A stretch of 64,000 nt of DNA from Rhizobium sp. L43 (GTDB lineage Bacteria > Pseudomonadota > Alphaproteobacteria > Rhizobiales > Rhizobiaceae), in contig NZ_NWSQ01000018.1 of assembly GCF_002531725.1 (NCBI RefSeq), positions 105,474-169,473 of the forward strand. Direction: 5' to 3'. Positions 9,119 through 18,533 of the stretch are shown here, piece after piece. The notes under the pieces were generated by a model. The model did not search any database. It was not told the origin of the DNA and was given only the letters and a program-made list of their open reading frames with translations. Positions within the stretch are counted from its first letter, which is position 1. Each line of letters starts with the position of its first letter. A program made the translations under genes and the position numbers.

Positions 9119-9888
9119 CCGGTCATCTTCCGCTTCTCGAAATCAAGAACCTCAGCAAGTCCTACGGTGCGGTGAAGGCCGTCAACGATGTCAGCATTCA
9201 TATCGACCGCGGTGAGATCGCAGGCCTGATCGGGCCGAACGGCTCCGGAAAATCGACCTTCTTCGATTGCAGCACCGGCCTTGCGAAGCCGGATACCGGC
9301 ACGGTCGTCCTCGACGGACAGGACATTACCGGCTGGTCCCTGAACCGCATCGCCAGGGAAGGCCGCATGCTGCGCTCCTTCCAGAAGACCGTGACCTTCA
9401 AGTCGCTCGATGTCGAAGAGAACCTGGTCATCGCCGGTCAGATGTTCACCTTCCCGTCGATCGCATCGACCTTCGGCTCGGGAAAGATGTCCCGCCAGCG
9501 CATCGATGGTCTCAGGGAAAGAGCCCGCGACCTGATCAAGATGGCGGGTCTCTGGGATGTGCGCCACCAGCCGGCGGGCAATCTATCGGGCGGGCAGCAG
9601 AAGCTGATCCAGTTCGCATCCATGCTAATGCCCGAACCCAAGCTCATCCTGCTGGACGAGCCGATGGCCGGGATCAATCCGAAGATCATCGAACGCGTCG
9701 TCGACACCATCCTCTATGCCAACAAGTCGCTTGGCGTGAGCTTCCTGGTGATCGAACACAATATCGATGTCGTCACCAGCATCTGCCAGCGCGTCATCGT
9801 GCTCGACCAGGGAGCCAAGCTCGTCGAAGGCTTGCCGGGCGACATCATTCAGGATCAGCGCGTCAGGGAGGCCTATCTTGGCAGGTAA
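9115..9888 (+). CDS. livG: ABC transporter ATP-binding protein LivG type
   Basis: A 257-residue ATPase that powers the LivH/LivM channel. Walker A is GPNGSGKST near residues 41-49, the signature is LSGGQQK, and Walker B is LILLDEP. The LivG-specific C-terminal part (VIEHNIDVVTSICQRVIVLDQG) is present. The ATG at 9115 overlaps the livM stop by four bases; an open frame upstream to 9031 is inside livM and was ignored. Confidence 0.94.
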   Translation: MTGHLPLLEIKNLSKSYGAVKAVNDVSIHIDRGEIAGLIGPNGSGKSTFFDCSTGLAKPDTGTVVLDGQDITGWSLNRIAREGRMLRSFQKTVTFKSLDVEENLVIAGQMFTFPSIASTFGSGKMSRQRIDGLRERARDLIKMAGLWDVRHQPAGNLSGGQQKLIQFASMLMPEPKLILLDEPMAGINPKIIERVVDTILYANKSLGVSFLVIEHNIDVVTSICQRVIVLDQGAKLVEGLPGDIIQDQRVREAYLGR

Positions 9889-10621
9889 TTCGAACCTTTC
9901 GATCCGTGACCTCAGTGCAGGTTACGGCAATCTGGACATCCTCAACGGCGTCGATCTCGACGTGCCGGCGGGACAGTTCGTGGCCCTGATGGGGCCGAAC
10001 GGGGCGGGCAAATCAACGCTCCTCAAGACGCTCTACGGCATGACGACCATCAAGCAGGGCAACATCGACTGGCGCGGCAAGAATATTGCCGGCAGCAAGT
10101 CGCGGGCCATTCTGGGCGAGGGGATTTCCTTCGTGCCGCAGGGGCGCTGCAACTTCCCTGTCATGACCGTCGACGAAAATCTTCAGATGGCGGCCTATAC
10201 AATCCGTGACGCCCAGGTGAAAGCCGACCGCGATTACGTCTACGACCTCTTTCCGATCCTCAAGAAACGCCGCGCGACACTCGCCGGCAACATGTCCGGC
10301 GGCGAGCAGCAGCTGCTCGAAGTGGCGATGGCGGTGCTGCAGCGGCCGAAGGTGCTGCTGGTCGACGAGCCGTCGGTCGGGCTGTCGCCGGCGGCGATCG
10401 GCATCGTCTTCGACGAGCTTCTTCGGCTTCACGCCGACGGCATGACGATCCTGCTCGTCGAGCAGAACACCAAGAAAGCCATGGAAGTGGCGGAGCGTGC
10501 GGTCATCCTGAGGCTTGGCAAAGTCATCTGGGACGGCCTGCCGAAAGACATCACCCATGACGAACTCGGCGAACTTTTCCTGACCGGGAAGATGCGCGGC
10601 GAAACCGAAGCCGTTCACTGA
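9878..10621 (+). CDS. livF: ABC transporter ATP-binding protein LivF type, probable TTG start
   Basis: A 247-residue second ATPase of the same transporter. Walker A is GPNGAGKST, the signature is MSGGEQQ, and Walker B is VLLVDEP. No ATG lies near the expected start. The TTG at 9878, inside the end of livG and eight bases after AGGGAGG, gives a LivF-length N terminus (LAGNSNLSIRDLSAGYGNL), so it was chosen. The overlap of 11 bases with livG suggests translational coupling. Confidence 0.93.
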   Translation: MAGNSNLSIRDLSAGYGNLDILNGVDLDVPAGQFVALMGPNGAGKSTLLKTLYGMTTIKQGNIDWRGKNIAGSKSRAILGEGISFVPQGRCNFPVMTVDENLQMAAYTIRDAQVKADRDYVYDLFPILKKRRATLAGNMSGGEQQLLEVAMAVLQRPKVLLVDEPSVGLSPAAIGIVFDELLRLHADGMTILLVEQNTKKAMEVAERAVILRLGKVIWDGLPKDITHDELGELFLTGKMRGETEAVH

Positions 10622-10655
10622 AGCCGATCTCACCCTTAGAAACGAGGAAATCCCA

Positions 10656-11864
10656 ATGAGCGCCTTCGTGCCTGCATCACGTGTGTCCAGTATCAAGGTT
10701 TCGCCAAGCACGGCTGCGGCGGCCCGGGCACGCGAACTGAAGGCGGCGGGTCGCGACATCGTCGATCTGACGGTCGGCGAGCCGGACTTCGACACACCAG
10801 ACAACATCAAGGCTGCGGCGCATGCCGCCATCGACAGGGGCGAAACGAAATATACCGCCGTCAACGGCACGCCGGCGCTGCGCAAGGCAATCATCGGCGA
10901 TTTCAAGCGCCGGCTCGGACTCAACTATGCCGATAACGAAATCTGCGTGGGCGGCGGCGCCAAGCAGATTCTGTTTCTCGCGCTGATGGCGAGCGTCGAA
11001 AACGATGCCGAGGTGATCATTCCCGCGCCCTACTGGGTTTCCTATCCCGATATGGTCATCGCCAACGAAGGCAAGCCGGTCATTATCGAATGCCCGCAGG
11101 AAACCGGCTTCAAGCTGACGCCGGAGGCTTTGGAAAGGGCGATCACGCCGAGGACCCTGTGGCTCATCCTCAACGCGCCGTCCAATCCGACGGGTGCGGC
11201 CTATGACAGGCACGAGCTCGAAGCCCTCGGTAAGGTGCTGCTGCGCCATCCCCACGTCTTCGTGCTGTCAGACGATATTTACGACCAGGTCTGGTTCAAG
11301 GACGAACCGATGACGACGCTGGTTGCCGCCGTCCCGGAACTGAAGGAGCGTGTTCTGCTCACCAACGGCGTCTCCAAGTCCTACGCCATGACCGGATGGC
11401 GTATCGGTTATGCGGCGGGTCCGGCGGCGTTGATCGCCGCCATCAACAAGCTGCAGTCGCAGATGTCGTCCTGCCCGTCGTCGGTCAGCCAGGCGGCGGC
11501 CGCCTATGCGCTGTCTTCGGACCAGTCATTCGTCGCCGAAAGCGTCAAGGTCTATAAGGAACGCCGGGATTATGCGTGCGCCCGGCTCAATGCCGTGCCC
11601 GGCCTCTCCTGCCTCGTACCGGACGGGGCCTTTTATCTGTTTCCGAACTGCGCTGGTGTCATCGGCAAGAAGACGCCCGAAGGCAAGACGATCGAGACGG
11701 ATCTCGATTTTGTGCTCTATCTGCTCGATGGCGTCGGGGTCGCTGCGCTGCAGGGGGCTGCCTACGGAATATCGCCTCATTTCCGCCTCTCGATTGCAAC
11801 GTCGATGGAGGCAATCACCCAAGCATGCGATCGCATCGAACGGGCTGTTGCCGGCCTGCGTTAA
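10656..11864 (+). CDS. Class I/II PLP aminotransferase (aspartate aminotransferase-like)
   Basis: A 402-residue cytoplasmic aminotransferase of fold type I. The N-terminal DLTVGEPDFDTPDNIK and KYTAVNGTPALR are typical of the bacterial aspartate/aromatic group. The PLP lysine is in GVSKSYAMTGWRIGYAAG near residue 240 and the C-terminal arginine region is HFRLSIATS. AACGAGGAAA precedes the ATG by a suitable distance. It follows livF by 34 bases and is probably the fifth or sixth gene of the same transcript, converting the imported compound or a product by amino transfer. Confidence 0.9.
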   Translation: MSAFVPASRVSSIKVSPSTAAAARARELKAAGRDIVDLTVGEPDFDTPDNIKAAAHAAIDRGETKYTAVNGTPALRKAIIGDFKRRLGLNYADNEICVGGGAKQILFLALMASVENDAEVIIPAPYWVSYPDMVIANEGKPVIIECPQETGFKLTPEALERAITPRTLWLILNAPSNPTGAAYDRHELEALGKVLLRHPHVFVLSDDIYDQVWFKDEPMTTLVAAVPELKERVLLTNGVSKSYAMTGWRIGYAAGPAALIAAINKLQSQMSSCPSSVSQAAAAYALSSDQSFVAESVKVYKERRDYACARLNAVPGLSCLVPDGAFYLFPNCAGVIGKKTPEGKTIETDLDFVLYLLDGVGVAALQGAAYGISPHFRLSIATSMEAITQACDRIERAVAGLR

Positions 11865-11872
11865 CCGCAAAA

Positions 11873-11918
11873 GGCCGGTAGGCCTTGCGCCCCACCGGCC
11901 GCAGGCTTTACGTTTTTT
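11873..11918 (+). terminator. Rho-independent terminator after the transporter/aminotransferase operon
   Basis: GGCCGGT (11873-11879) pairs with ACCGGCC (11894-11900) across a 14-base loop, and a run of six T follows at 11913-11918. It lies between the aminotransferase and the LysR gene, so the latter is probably transcribed on its own or by readthrough. Confidence 0.6.
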
Positions 11919-11941
11919 CGTGAAACAAGAAGCCGGTGGCC

Positions 11942-12880
11942 ATGAGCGTCGATTTCCGAAAACTGAAGAGCTTCGTCAAGATCGTCGATACCGGCAGCGT
12001 ATCGCGCGCGGCAAGCCTTCTGCGGACGGCCCAGCCGGCGCTATCGCAGCAGATTGCCGCTCTGGAGGCACACTTCAAGCACAAGCTTCTCATCCGCAGC
12101 AATGTCGGCATTACGCCGACGGAGGCGGGGCTCATCCTCTATCGGCATGCGCAGCTGATGTTGAAGCAGATCGAGCAGGCGCAGGTCGACATCGATCAGT
12201 CCGCCAAGTCGGTGGCGGGCCGCGTCTCGATCGGGCTGGCGACCTATTCCTCGTCAAGCGCCTTGTCGCTGCCGATCCTCAAGGAGATGAAAGCGCGGCA
12301 TCCCCATATCGTCGTCCACATCAATGACAGTTTCGGCCAGATCCTCAGCGAACTGATCATGACGGGCAAGATGGATATGGCGCTGATCTATGCCGCCGCG
12401 CCGATCAAGGGCGTCACCCTGCAGCCATTGTTCCGCGAGGAAATGTTCCTCGTCTCGCCGCCGGGCATCGAACTCCCGGGGGACAGCAGCGCGCCGCTTC
12501 CGCTTGCCGCCCTCCAGGAAATCCCGCTGCTTCTTCCCAGCAAGGCGCATCTGCTCCGCCGGCTGATCGACGACGCGCTGGCGAGAGCCAGAGCCACCCC
12601 TGAGGTTGTCTCGGAAATCGAATCCGTTCCCGCCCTCAGCGCAGCGGTCCTCGAGGGGCTTGGATCGACCATTCTCCCGGCTTCAGTGGTCACCGAGACG
12701 GCGATCTTCTCCGGCGCGCAGGTGCGGGCGCTGACCAAGCCGGTGATCGACGCGACCGTATCGCTCTGCGTCGCCGATCATCTTCCCCTGTCGGAACCCG
12801 CCATCGCCGCCCGCTCCGTCCTCCTCGATGTCGTCGGCAAGCTGATGAGCAGTCATCATCAGGGGATCAAGCCGGCTTAG
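11942..12880 (+). CDS. LysR-family transcriptional regulator
   Basis: A 312-residue LysR activator/repressor. The N-terminal winged helix (residues 1-60) includes GSVSRAASLLRTAQPALSQQ, and the C-terminal two-lobed effector domain starts near residue 90 (GRVSIGLATYSSSSA). It resembles the Nac/Cbl-like group in length and in its helix-turn-helix. An in-frame GTG at 11936 is an alternative start two codons earlier. Its place between two operons that share a 45-bp motif makes it the likely regulator of both. Confidence 0.92.
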   Translation: MSVDFRKLKSFVKIVDTGSVSRAASLLRTAQPALSQQIAALEAHFKHKLLIRSNVGITPTEAGLILYRHAQLMLKQIEQAQVDIDQSAKSVAGRVSIGLATYSSSSALSLPILKEMKARHPHIVVHINDSFGQILSELIMTGKMDMALIYAAAPIKGVTLQPLFREEMFLVSPPGIELPGDSSAPLPLAALQEIPLLLPSKAHLLRRLIDDALARARATPEVVSEIESVPALSAAVLEGLGSTILPASVVTETAIFSGAQVRALTKPVIDATVSLCVADHLPLSEPAIAARSVLLDVVGKLMSSHHQGIKPA

Positions 12881-12931
12881 CCGGTGGCTGCTCCTCGCAG
12901 CGGCAGTCCGACGGTGGATCGCCGCGCCGCC

Positions 12932-12976
12932 ATAAGCAAAGCCTATAGCGGCAGACTGTAGTTGTGTTAGCCAACG
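12932..12976 (+). promoter_or_regulatory. Copy 2 of the 45-bp repeated regulatory motif (putative LysR site)
   Basis: The core CTATAGCGGCAGA (12943-12955) and AGTTGTGTT are identical to the copy at 5829-5873. The dyad GTTG-N7-CAAC (12961-12975) fits a T-N11-A LysR box. It lies about 100 bases before hydantoinase A and just after the LysR gene. Confidence 0.65.
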
Positions 12977-13073
12977 CGCCGGGCATTCCCCTAACCTTCA
13001 AGCAGACACCGGGTCCGGGCATCGGATCCGCATAGCGGCGCCTGCCGCGCCGAACAGTCGCTTCGAGGACAAC

Positions 13074-15137
13074 ATGGCAAAACTGGCTTTCGACACGGGT
13101 GGTACCTTTACCGACTTCGCGCTCCTGGACGACAAGGGCGACCTCCACCTCCACAAGGTTCTGAGCACGCCGAAGAACCCTGCCGAAGCCGTCGTGCAGG
13201 GTGTGTCCGAATTGCTGGAGAAGTTCGCCGGCGCCATCGCCATCGACAAGCTGCAGGTGCTGGGCGCCACCACCGTCGTCACCAATGCCGTGCTCGAGCG
13301 CAAGGGTGTGGAGACCGGCTTCGTCACCACCGACGGCTTCCAGGACATGCTGCGTATCCGCAACGAAGGGCGCTACGACCTCTACGACCTGAACATCAAA
13401 TATCCCGACCCGCTGGTCACCCGCGCAAACAGCTTCGGCGCCAGGGAGCGGATCGCTGCCGACGGTTCCGTCATGACTGAGCTCGAGGAGGAGACGGTGC
13501 GCGAGATCGCCGGCCGCCTGAAGGAGAAGGGCATCCGCTCCGTCGCTGTCTGCCTTCTCCATGCCTATAAATATCCGCAGCACGAGCAGCGCGTCGCAGC
13601 GCTGCTGCGCGAGGAAGCCCCAGATATCTTCGTCTCGCTCTCCTCCGAAGTCTGCCCTGAAATGCGCGAATTCGACCGCGCGTCGACGACTGTCGTCAAC
13701 GCCTATACCAGGCCGCAGATGGCCGGACACGTCGCCCATCTCCAGCGTGAGTTCGCTGCGAAGGGCATCGATCGCCAGGTCCTGTGGATGACATCCTCCG
13801 GCGGGCTGGTGCCGAGCCGGCGTGCCGCGGAACTGCCGGTGCGCCTGATCGAGTCAGGTCCGGCGGCGGGTGCTGTCGCCGCGGCCGAATTCGGCCGCAC
13901 GGCCGGCGAGGCGAGCGTCCTCTCCTTCGATATGGGCGGTACGACCGCGAAGCTCTGCCTGATCCCGGACGGCGAGCCGAATGTCGGCACCGATCTCGAG
14001 GTCGCCCACTATCAGCGCTTCCGCAAGGGATCCGGTTTCCCACTGAAGATCCAGTCGATCCAGATGATCGAGATCGGCGCGGGCGGCGGCTCGATCGCCG
14101 CGAAGAATCCTCTCGGTCTGCTCGACGTCGGCCCACACTCCGCAGGCGCCATGCCCGGCCCGGCCGCCTACCAGCGCGGCGGCACCCAGCCGACTGTCAC
14201 AGATGCCGACATCCTGCTCGGATATATGGGCACCGAATCCTTCGTCGGCGGCTCGTTCAAGGTATCCAGGGAGGCCGCTCACGAGGCGATGGCCAAACTC
14301 GCCACTTCACTGGAGGTTTCGGTCGAGCGCTGCGCATGGGGCATCCATGACCTCGTCAACGAATCCATGAGCAAGGCGGCCGCCATGCATGCGACCGATC
14401 TCGGCGTCGATCCACGTTCGCTGCCCATGGTCGCCTTCGGCGGCGCCGGCCCGGTCCACGCCTATGGCATCGCCCGCAAGCTCGGCATTTCCCGCATCAT
14501 CTGCCCGACCGGTGCAGGCGTCAGTTCGGCGATCGGCCTGTTGATCGCGCCGGTGGCGGTCGATCTTTCCGCAAGCCATCCGATGGTGCTCGACGCCTGG
14601 GATGTCGGCGCCATGAACCGCCTGCTGGACGAGCTGTCGGCCCAGGGCGCCGAAGTCGTGTCGGCGGCGGGCGTCCCGAAGGATACGATCAGCAACCGCT
14701 ATACCGTCGACATGCGCCATGTCGGTCAGGGCCATGAAATCACCGTGGTTCTGCCCGACCGGACCTTGCCGAAGGAAGAGTTTCTCAGCGAGCTCCGCGG
14801 CAACTTTTTCAAGCTCTACCGTGAACTGTTCGGCCGCACCGTTGCCGCTCCGCTGGAGGTCATCACCTGGCGCCTGCGCGCCGGCGGCGAAAAGGATCAG
14901 GTCACGCGCCCGCACGAGACCGTCGTTGCCGACGCCAGCAAGGGCAGCCGCAAGGTCTATTTCCAGGAGATCGGCGGCTTTGCCGAGACCGCGGTCTACG
15001 ACCATTACAAGCTTCCCGTCGGCGAAGAGGTCAAGGGTCCGGCAATCGTCGAACAGCGTGAATCGACCGCGGTCGTCGGCCCGAGCGGCGTCTTCCATGT
15101 GGATGCCCATGGCAACCTCGTGATCAACATTCACTAA
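13074..15137 (+). CDS. Hydantoinase/5-oxoprolinase-family subunit A (HyuA-like)
   Basis: A 687-residue ATP-dependent amidohydrolase subunit. The phosphate-binding motif FDTGGTFTDFALLD is at residues 5-18, and the second ASKHA-type motif SFDMGGTTAKLCLI lies near residues 284-297. The 5-oxoprolinase/hydantoinase A C-terminal region follows (GGAGPVHAYGIARKLG). With HyuB it would open a cyclic amide or hydantoin ring using ATP in the cytoplasm. Acetone carboxylase and caprolactamase subunits share this fold, so the substrate is not fixed. GAGGACAAC precedes the ATG. It is the first gene of a four-gene operon. Confidence 0.9.
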   Translation: MAKLAFDTGGTFTDFALLDDKGDLHLHKVLSTPKNPAEAVVQGVSELLEKFAGAIAIDKLQVLGATTVVTNAVLERKGVETGFVTTDGFQDMLRIRNEGRYDLYDLNIKYPDPLVTRANSFGARERIAADGSVMTELEEETVREIAGRLKEKGIRSVAVCLLHAYKYPQHEQRVAALLREEAPDIFVSLSSEVCPEMREFDRASTTVVNAYTRPQMAGHVAHLQREFAAKGIDRQVLWMTSSGGLVPSRRAAELPVRLIESGPAAGAVAAAEFGRTAGEASVLSFDMGGTTAKLCLIPDGEPNVGTDLEVAHYQRFRKGSGFPLKIQSIQMIEIGAGGGSIAAKNPLGLLDVGPHSAGAMPGPAAYQRGGTQPTVTDADILLGYMGTESFVGGSFKVSREAAHEAMAKLATSLEVSVERCAWGIHDLVNESMSKAAAMHATDLGVDPRSLPMVAFGGAGPVHAYGIARKLGISRIICPTGAGVSSAIGLLIAPVAVDLSASHPMVLDAWDVGAMNRLLDELSAQGAEVVSAAGVPKDTISNRYTVDMRHVGQGHEITVVLPDRTLPKEEFLSELRGNFFKLYRELFGRTVAAPLEVITWRLRAGGEKDQVTRPHETVVADASKGSRKVYFQEIGGFAETAVYDHYKLPVGEEVKGPAIVEQRESTAVVGPSGVFHVDAHGNLVINIH

Positions 15138-15148
15138 AGGTTACTCAG

Positions 15149-16825
15149 ATGTCGAAACCCGTCACCGATTTTAACGACCCGATCAATCTTCAGGTCATGT
15201 GGAACCGCCTGATCTTCATCGCCGACCAGGCCGACAACGTTCTCGGCAAGACGGCATTCTCGCCGATCGTCCGCGAGAACCACGACTACGTCACCGTCCT
15301 GCTGGACAGCAAGGGACGGGCGCTGGCGCAATGCACCTGGTCGATCCCGGTCTTCATCACCTCGCTGCCGGCCGCGGCCCAGAACTATTTCCTGCCGAAG
15401 TTCCCGGCAGACAAGCTCGAAGAGGGCGACGTGCTGGCGACCAACGATCCGGAGATCGGCACCGGCCATCTTCCCGATGTCACGATGATCACGCCGATCT
15501 TCAAGAACGGTAAGGTCGTCGCCTATGCCGGATCCATCGCCCATCTTCCCGATATCGGCGGCGCCCCTCTGCATTCCGAAGCGAGCGACATCTATGAGGA
15601 AGGCATCCGCTTCCCGATTATCAAGCTGCTGAAATCAGGCGTTCCGAACCAGGACGTCTTCGACATCATCGAAGCGTCGGTCCGCCTTCCGACCGAAGTG
15701 CGCGGCGATCTCGAGTCGATGATCGCTGCCAACAACGTCATGGGCCGCGAACTCGTCAAATTCCTGGATGAGTACGGTCTCGACGATGTCGAAGGCCTGG
15801 CGACCGCCATTCATTCCCGCTCTGAAGCGCAGACCCGCAAGGCGATCCGGGAATGGCCGAACGGCAGCTACGCGGCCGAGGTTCTGCTCGACGGTTACGA
15901 TGTCGACGTGACGCTGAAGGCTTCAGTCATCATCAAGGACGACTCTGTTCACGTCGACTACACCGGCACGTCAGACCAGGTTCTGCATTCGATCAACTGC
16001 CGGACGAACTATCGCTACGCCCATTCCGTCTATGCTCTGAAGTGCCTGCTCGACCCCGAGACGCCGAACAACGAAGGCTGCATCGTCCCGATCACCGACG
16101 AGGCTCCGCTCGGTTGCATCCTCAATCCGCAGCACTGGACGGCGGGCAATTCGCGGAACCTGATCGGGCACGTGATTCCCTCGCTGATCTTCAAGGCGCT
16201 CGAAGGCGTCGTGCCCGAAAAGGTCATGGGCGACAGCGGCGGCGCCCCGATCTGGGCCGCCAATTGCGTCGGCCAGCGCAATGACGGTACGCAATATGGC
16301 TCCGTCCAGAATTTCCACGGCGGGCAGGGCGCGCGCGCCGAGTTCGATGGCCTGGACACGCTGAGCTTCCCGTCGAACTGCAAGGTGACGGCCATCGAGA
16401 TGTTCGAAGTCGCCGTGCCGGTCCTGACCGAGCGGAAGGAACTGATCGCCGACTCCGGCGGCGCAGGCAAACATCGCGGCGGTCTCGGCCAGCGTGTCGT
16501 GCTGCGCAACCTCGGCAAAAGCCCGATGAACATCTATCTCGCCTCCGAGCGCGTCCGCCATCCCTGCTTCGGCGTCGTCGAAGGACAGAGCGGATCGGCC
16601 GGAAAGGTCTTGAAAGACGGCAAGCCACAGTTCCCCAAGGGCAAGGTGGTGCTGAAGACGGGCCAGCGCCTCGAGGTCGAGACGCCGGGCGGCGGCGGTT
16701 GGGGACTTGCCAGCGAACGTTCGCGCGCCCTCATCGAGCAGGATCTTTCCGAGAACCTGATCACGGCGAAGGCTGCGCGGGAAATTTACGGCTATTCTGG
16801 CCCGATCGCTGCAGCGGCCGAATAG
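15149..16825 (+). CDS. Hydantoinase/5-oxoprolinase-family subunit B (HyuB-like)
   Basis: A 558-residue partner of the preceding protein, normal for separate HyuB subunits. Family signatures are LATNDPEIGTGHLPDVTMITP near residues 94-114 and, near the C terminus, ETPGGGGWG. It follows HyuA by 11 bases, and the two should form a complex. The first is the ATP-binding subunit and this one carries metal-linked hydrolysis or carboxylation chemistry (family knowledge). Confidence 0.9.
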   Translation: MSKPVTDFNDPINLQVMWNRLIFIADQADNVLGKTAFSPIVRENHDYVTVLLDSKGRALAQCTWSIPVFITSLPAAAQNYFLPKFPADKLEEGDVLATNDPEIGTGHLPDVTMITPIFKNGKVVAYAGSIAHLPDIGGAPLHSEASDIYEEGIRFPIIKLLKSGVPNQDVFDIIEASVRLPTEVRGDLESMIAANNVMGRELVKFLDEYGLDDVEGLATAIHSRSEAQTRKAIREWPNGSYAAEVLLDGYDVDVTLKASVIIKDDSVHVDYTGTSDQVLHSINCRTNYRYAHSVYALKCLLDPETPNNEGCIVPITDEAPLGCILNPQHWTAGNSRNLIGHVIPSLIFKALEGVVPEKVMGDSGGAPIWAANCVGQRNDGTQYGSVQNFHGGQGARAEFDGLDTLSFPSNCKVTAIEMFEVAVPVLTERKELIADSGGAGKHRGGLGQRVVLRNLGKSPMNIYLASERVRHPCFGVVEGQSGSAGKVLKDGKPQFPKGKVVLKTGQRLEVETPGGGGWGLASERSRALIEQDLSENLITAKAAREIYGYSGPIAAAAE

Positions 16826-16834
16826 GGGAAAGAC

Positions 16835-17638
16835 ATGGGACTTCTTCAAGGAAAAATCGCTCTGGTAACGGGAGCCGGCTCCGGGATCGGTCGCGAGACC
16901 GCCCTGCTGCTGGCAAAAGACGGCGCCACCGTCGTGCTGACCGGGCGGCGGATCGAACCGCTGCGCGAGGTGGCGGCCTTGATTGAAGAGGCTGGTGGCA
17001 AGGCCGTCGTGCACGCGCTCGATATCGAGACGCGCGAAGAGATCTTCGCCGCGGTAAAGCAGATCAAGGATAGCGTCGGATCCGTCGATATCCTGGTGAA
17101 CAATGCCGGCAGCGCAAGCAAGGTGCTGAATGCGCGCTTCTTGAGCGAGGCCGAGTGGACCTCCACCATCAACGTCAATCTGACCGCCGTTTTCAACCTC
17201 ACCCAGGCGGTCCTTCCGGACATGATCGCTAAGGGCGAGGGGACGATCATCACGGTCTCATCGCTTGCCGTGATCAATCCCAACCTGCTCGGCGGCGCGG
17301 CCTATGGTGCGGCCAAGGCCGGCGTGAAAAACTTCATGACCTTCCTGCACAACACCTATCGCAATCAGGGGATCCGGGCGACGACGATCCTGCCCGGCGA
17401 GACGAATACGCCGATCATGAACAATCGCGCGCGCCCGCCTTTGCAGGAGGAACGGGCCGTCATGATGGATCCTCATGACGTCGCCCGCGCGATCGCCCTT
17501 TGCGCCAGCCTGAACAAGAGCGCGGTGATCCCCGAGCTTCACATCTGCCCGACATTCATGCGGGACACGTCGGCGGATATCGAAATTGCCCGTTGGGTCG
17601 GGGCGCCGGCCGATACGCCGGATATGCCGAAAAAGTAG
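16835..17638 (+). CDS. Short-chain dehydrogenase/reductase
   Basis: A 267-residue NAD(P)-dependent oxidoreductase. The cofactor motif TGAGSGIG is at residues 12-19, NNAG lies near residue 89, the catalytic serine is in VSSLAV, and Tyr/Lys are in YGAAKAG near residue 153. It follows HyuB by nine bases and precedes the aldolase, so it probably oxidises or reduces an intermediate of the same pathway. The exact substrate is unknown. Confidence 0.9.
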   Translation: MGLLQGKIALVTGAGSGIGRETALLLAKDGATVVLTGRRIEPLREVAALIEEAGGKAVVHALDIETREEIFAAVKQIKDSVGSVDILVNNAGSASKVLNARFLSEAEWTSTINVNLTAVFNLTQAVLPDMIAKGEGTIITVSSLAVINPNLLGGAAYGAAKAGVKNFMTFLHNTYRNQGIRATTILPGETNTPIMNNRARPPLQEERAVMMDPHDVARAIALCASLNKSAVIPELHICPTFMRDTSADIEIARWVGAPADTPDMPKK

Positions 17639-17654
17639 AATTGGGAGGATATCG

Positions 17655-18356
17655 ATGAACGGAGCGAAGTTGCGCGCGCGGCTATTGGCCGGCGAGGTTG
17701 TCACCATGTATACGCCGCACCATTCTTCGTCGGGCCTAGCAGCCCGACTGGTGGAGCTCGGCGCCGATTCCGTCTTCGTCGACTGCGAGCACGGAAGCTG
17801 GAGTTTCGAAGATGTGCGCATGACGGCGCAGATCGTCCGCTCCGTCGGCGGAGCGGCGATCATTCGGCCGCATTCGCATGAGCGCCCGATCATCATCCGC
17901 TACCTCAACGCGGGCGCCGACGGGATCATGGTCCCGATGGTGGACACGGCTGGACAGGCGCGCGCCGTCGTCGATGCCGTCCGTTACGCTCTTCCGTCCG
18001 ACTTCGACAAGCGCCTGGTGGTGGCGATGATCGAGACGGTGGATGCCATCGACAATCTCGACGAGATGCTGGAGGTCGACGGCATCGACGTCTTCTTCAT
18101 CGGACCTGGCGATCTCTCGCAGAATATGGGCTATCCGCCGGCCCCGCCTTTCGGCGAGCCGCGCCCTGAAGCGGTCATGGACAAGGTCGCGGTCGCCGTC
18201 GATAAGATCCGCGCGGCAGGCAAGGTTGCCGGCACGCTCGCCACCGCCGACGAACTGCCGCATTGGCTGCAGAAGGGGGTTCAGTTCTTCTACATCCACA
18301 CCGATCCCTTCCTGCGCCGCGGGATTGTCGGCATCAGGCAGACGCTCGCGCGATAG
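17655..18356 (+). CDS. HpcH/HpaI-family aldolase
   Basis: A 233-residue class II pyruvate aldolase. VFVDCEHGSWSFEDV, MIETVDAIDNLDEML (metal-ligand Glu) and FFIGPGDLSQNMGYP (metal-ligand Asp) are the conserved blocks. IIRPHS holds the substrate-binding arginine. A GGGAGG ribosome site lies before the ATG at 17655. Being last in the hydantoinase operon, it may split a hydroxy-2-oxo acid formed earlier, releasing pyruvate or glyoxylate. Confidence 0.88.
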   Translation: MNGAKLRARLLAGEVVTMYTPHHSSSGLAARLVELGADSVFVDCEHGSWSFEDVRMTAQIVRSVGGAAIIRPHSHERPIIIRYLNAGADGIMVPMVDTAGQARAVVDAVRYALPSDFDKRLVVAMIETVDAIDNLDEMLEVDGIDVFFIGPGDLSQNMGYPPAPPFGEPRPEAVMDKVAVAVDKIRAAGKVAGTLATADELPHWLQKGVQFFYIHTDPFLRRGIVGIRQTLAR

Positions 18357-18503
18357 CGGGCGGAGCGCTCGATTGTTGAGATCGCCGAATGTGGTTCGGC
18401 ATGCCGGTGGAAAATCGAACAGTCCGCAAGGGATCCAACGGGCGACTATCGCTCAATCCGAACGCTATGAGCGCTGAACTCTCCTTTGCGCCGGTGGGCA
18501 AAA

Positions 18504-18522
18504 GCCGCAGAATTTCTGCGGC
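18504..18522. terminator. Perfect inverted repeat between convergent genes
   Basis: GCCGCAGAA-T-TTCTGCGGC lies between the aldolase (plus) and the decarboxylase (minus), 12 bases after the end of the latter. It is a plausible bidirectional transcription end. There is no strong T tract. Confidence 0.5.
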
Positions 18523-18533
18523 ATCGGCCCATT

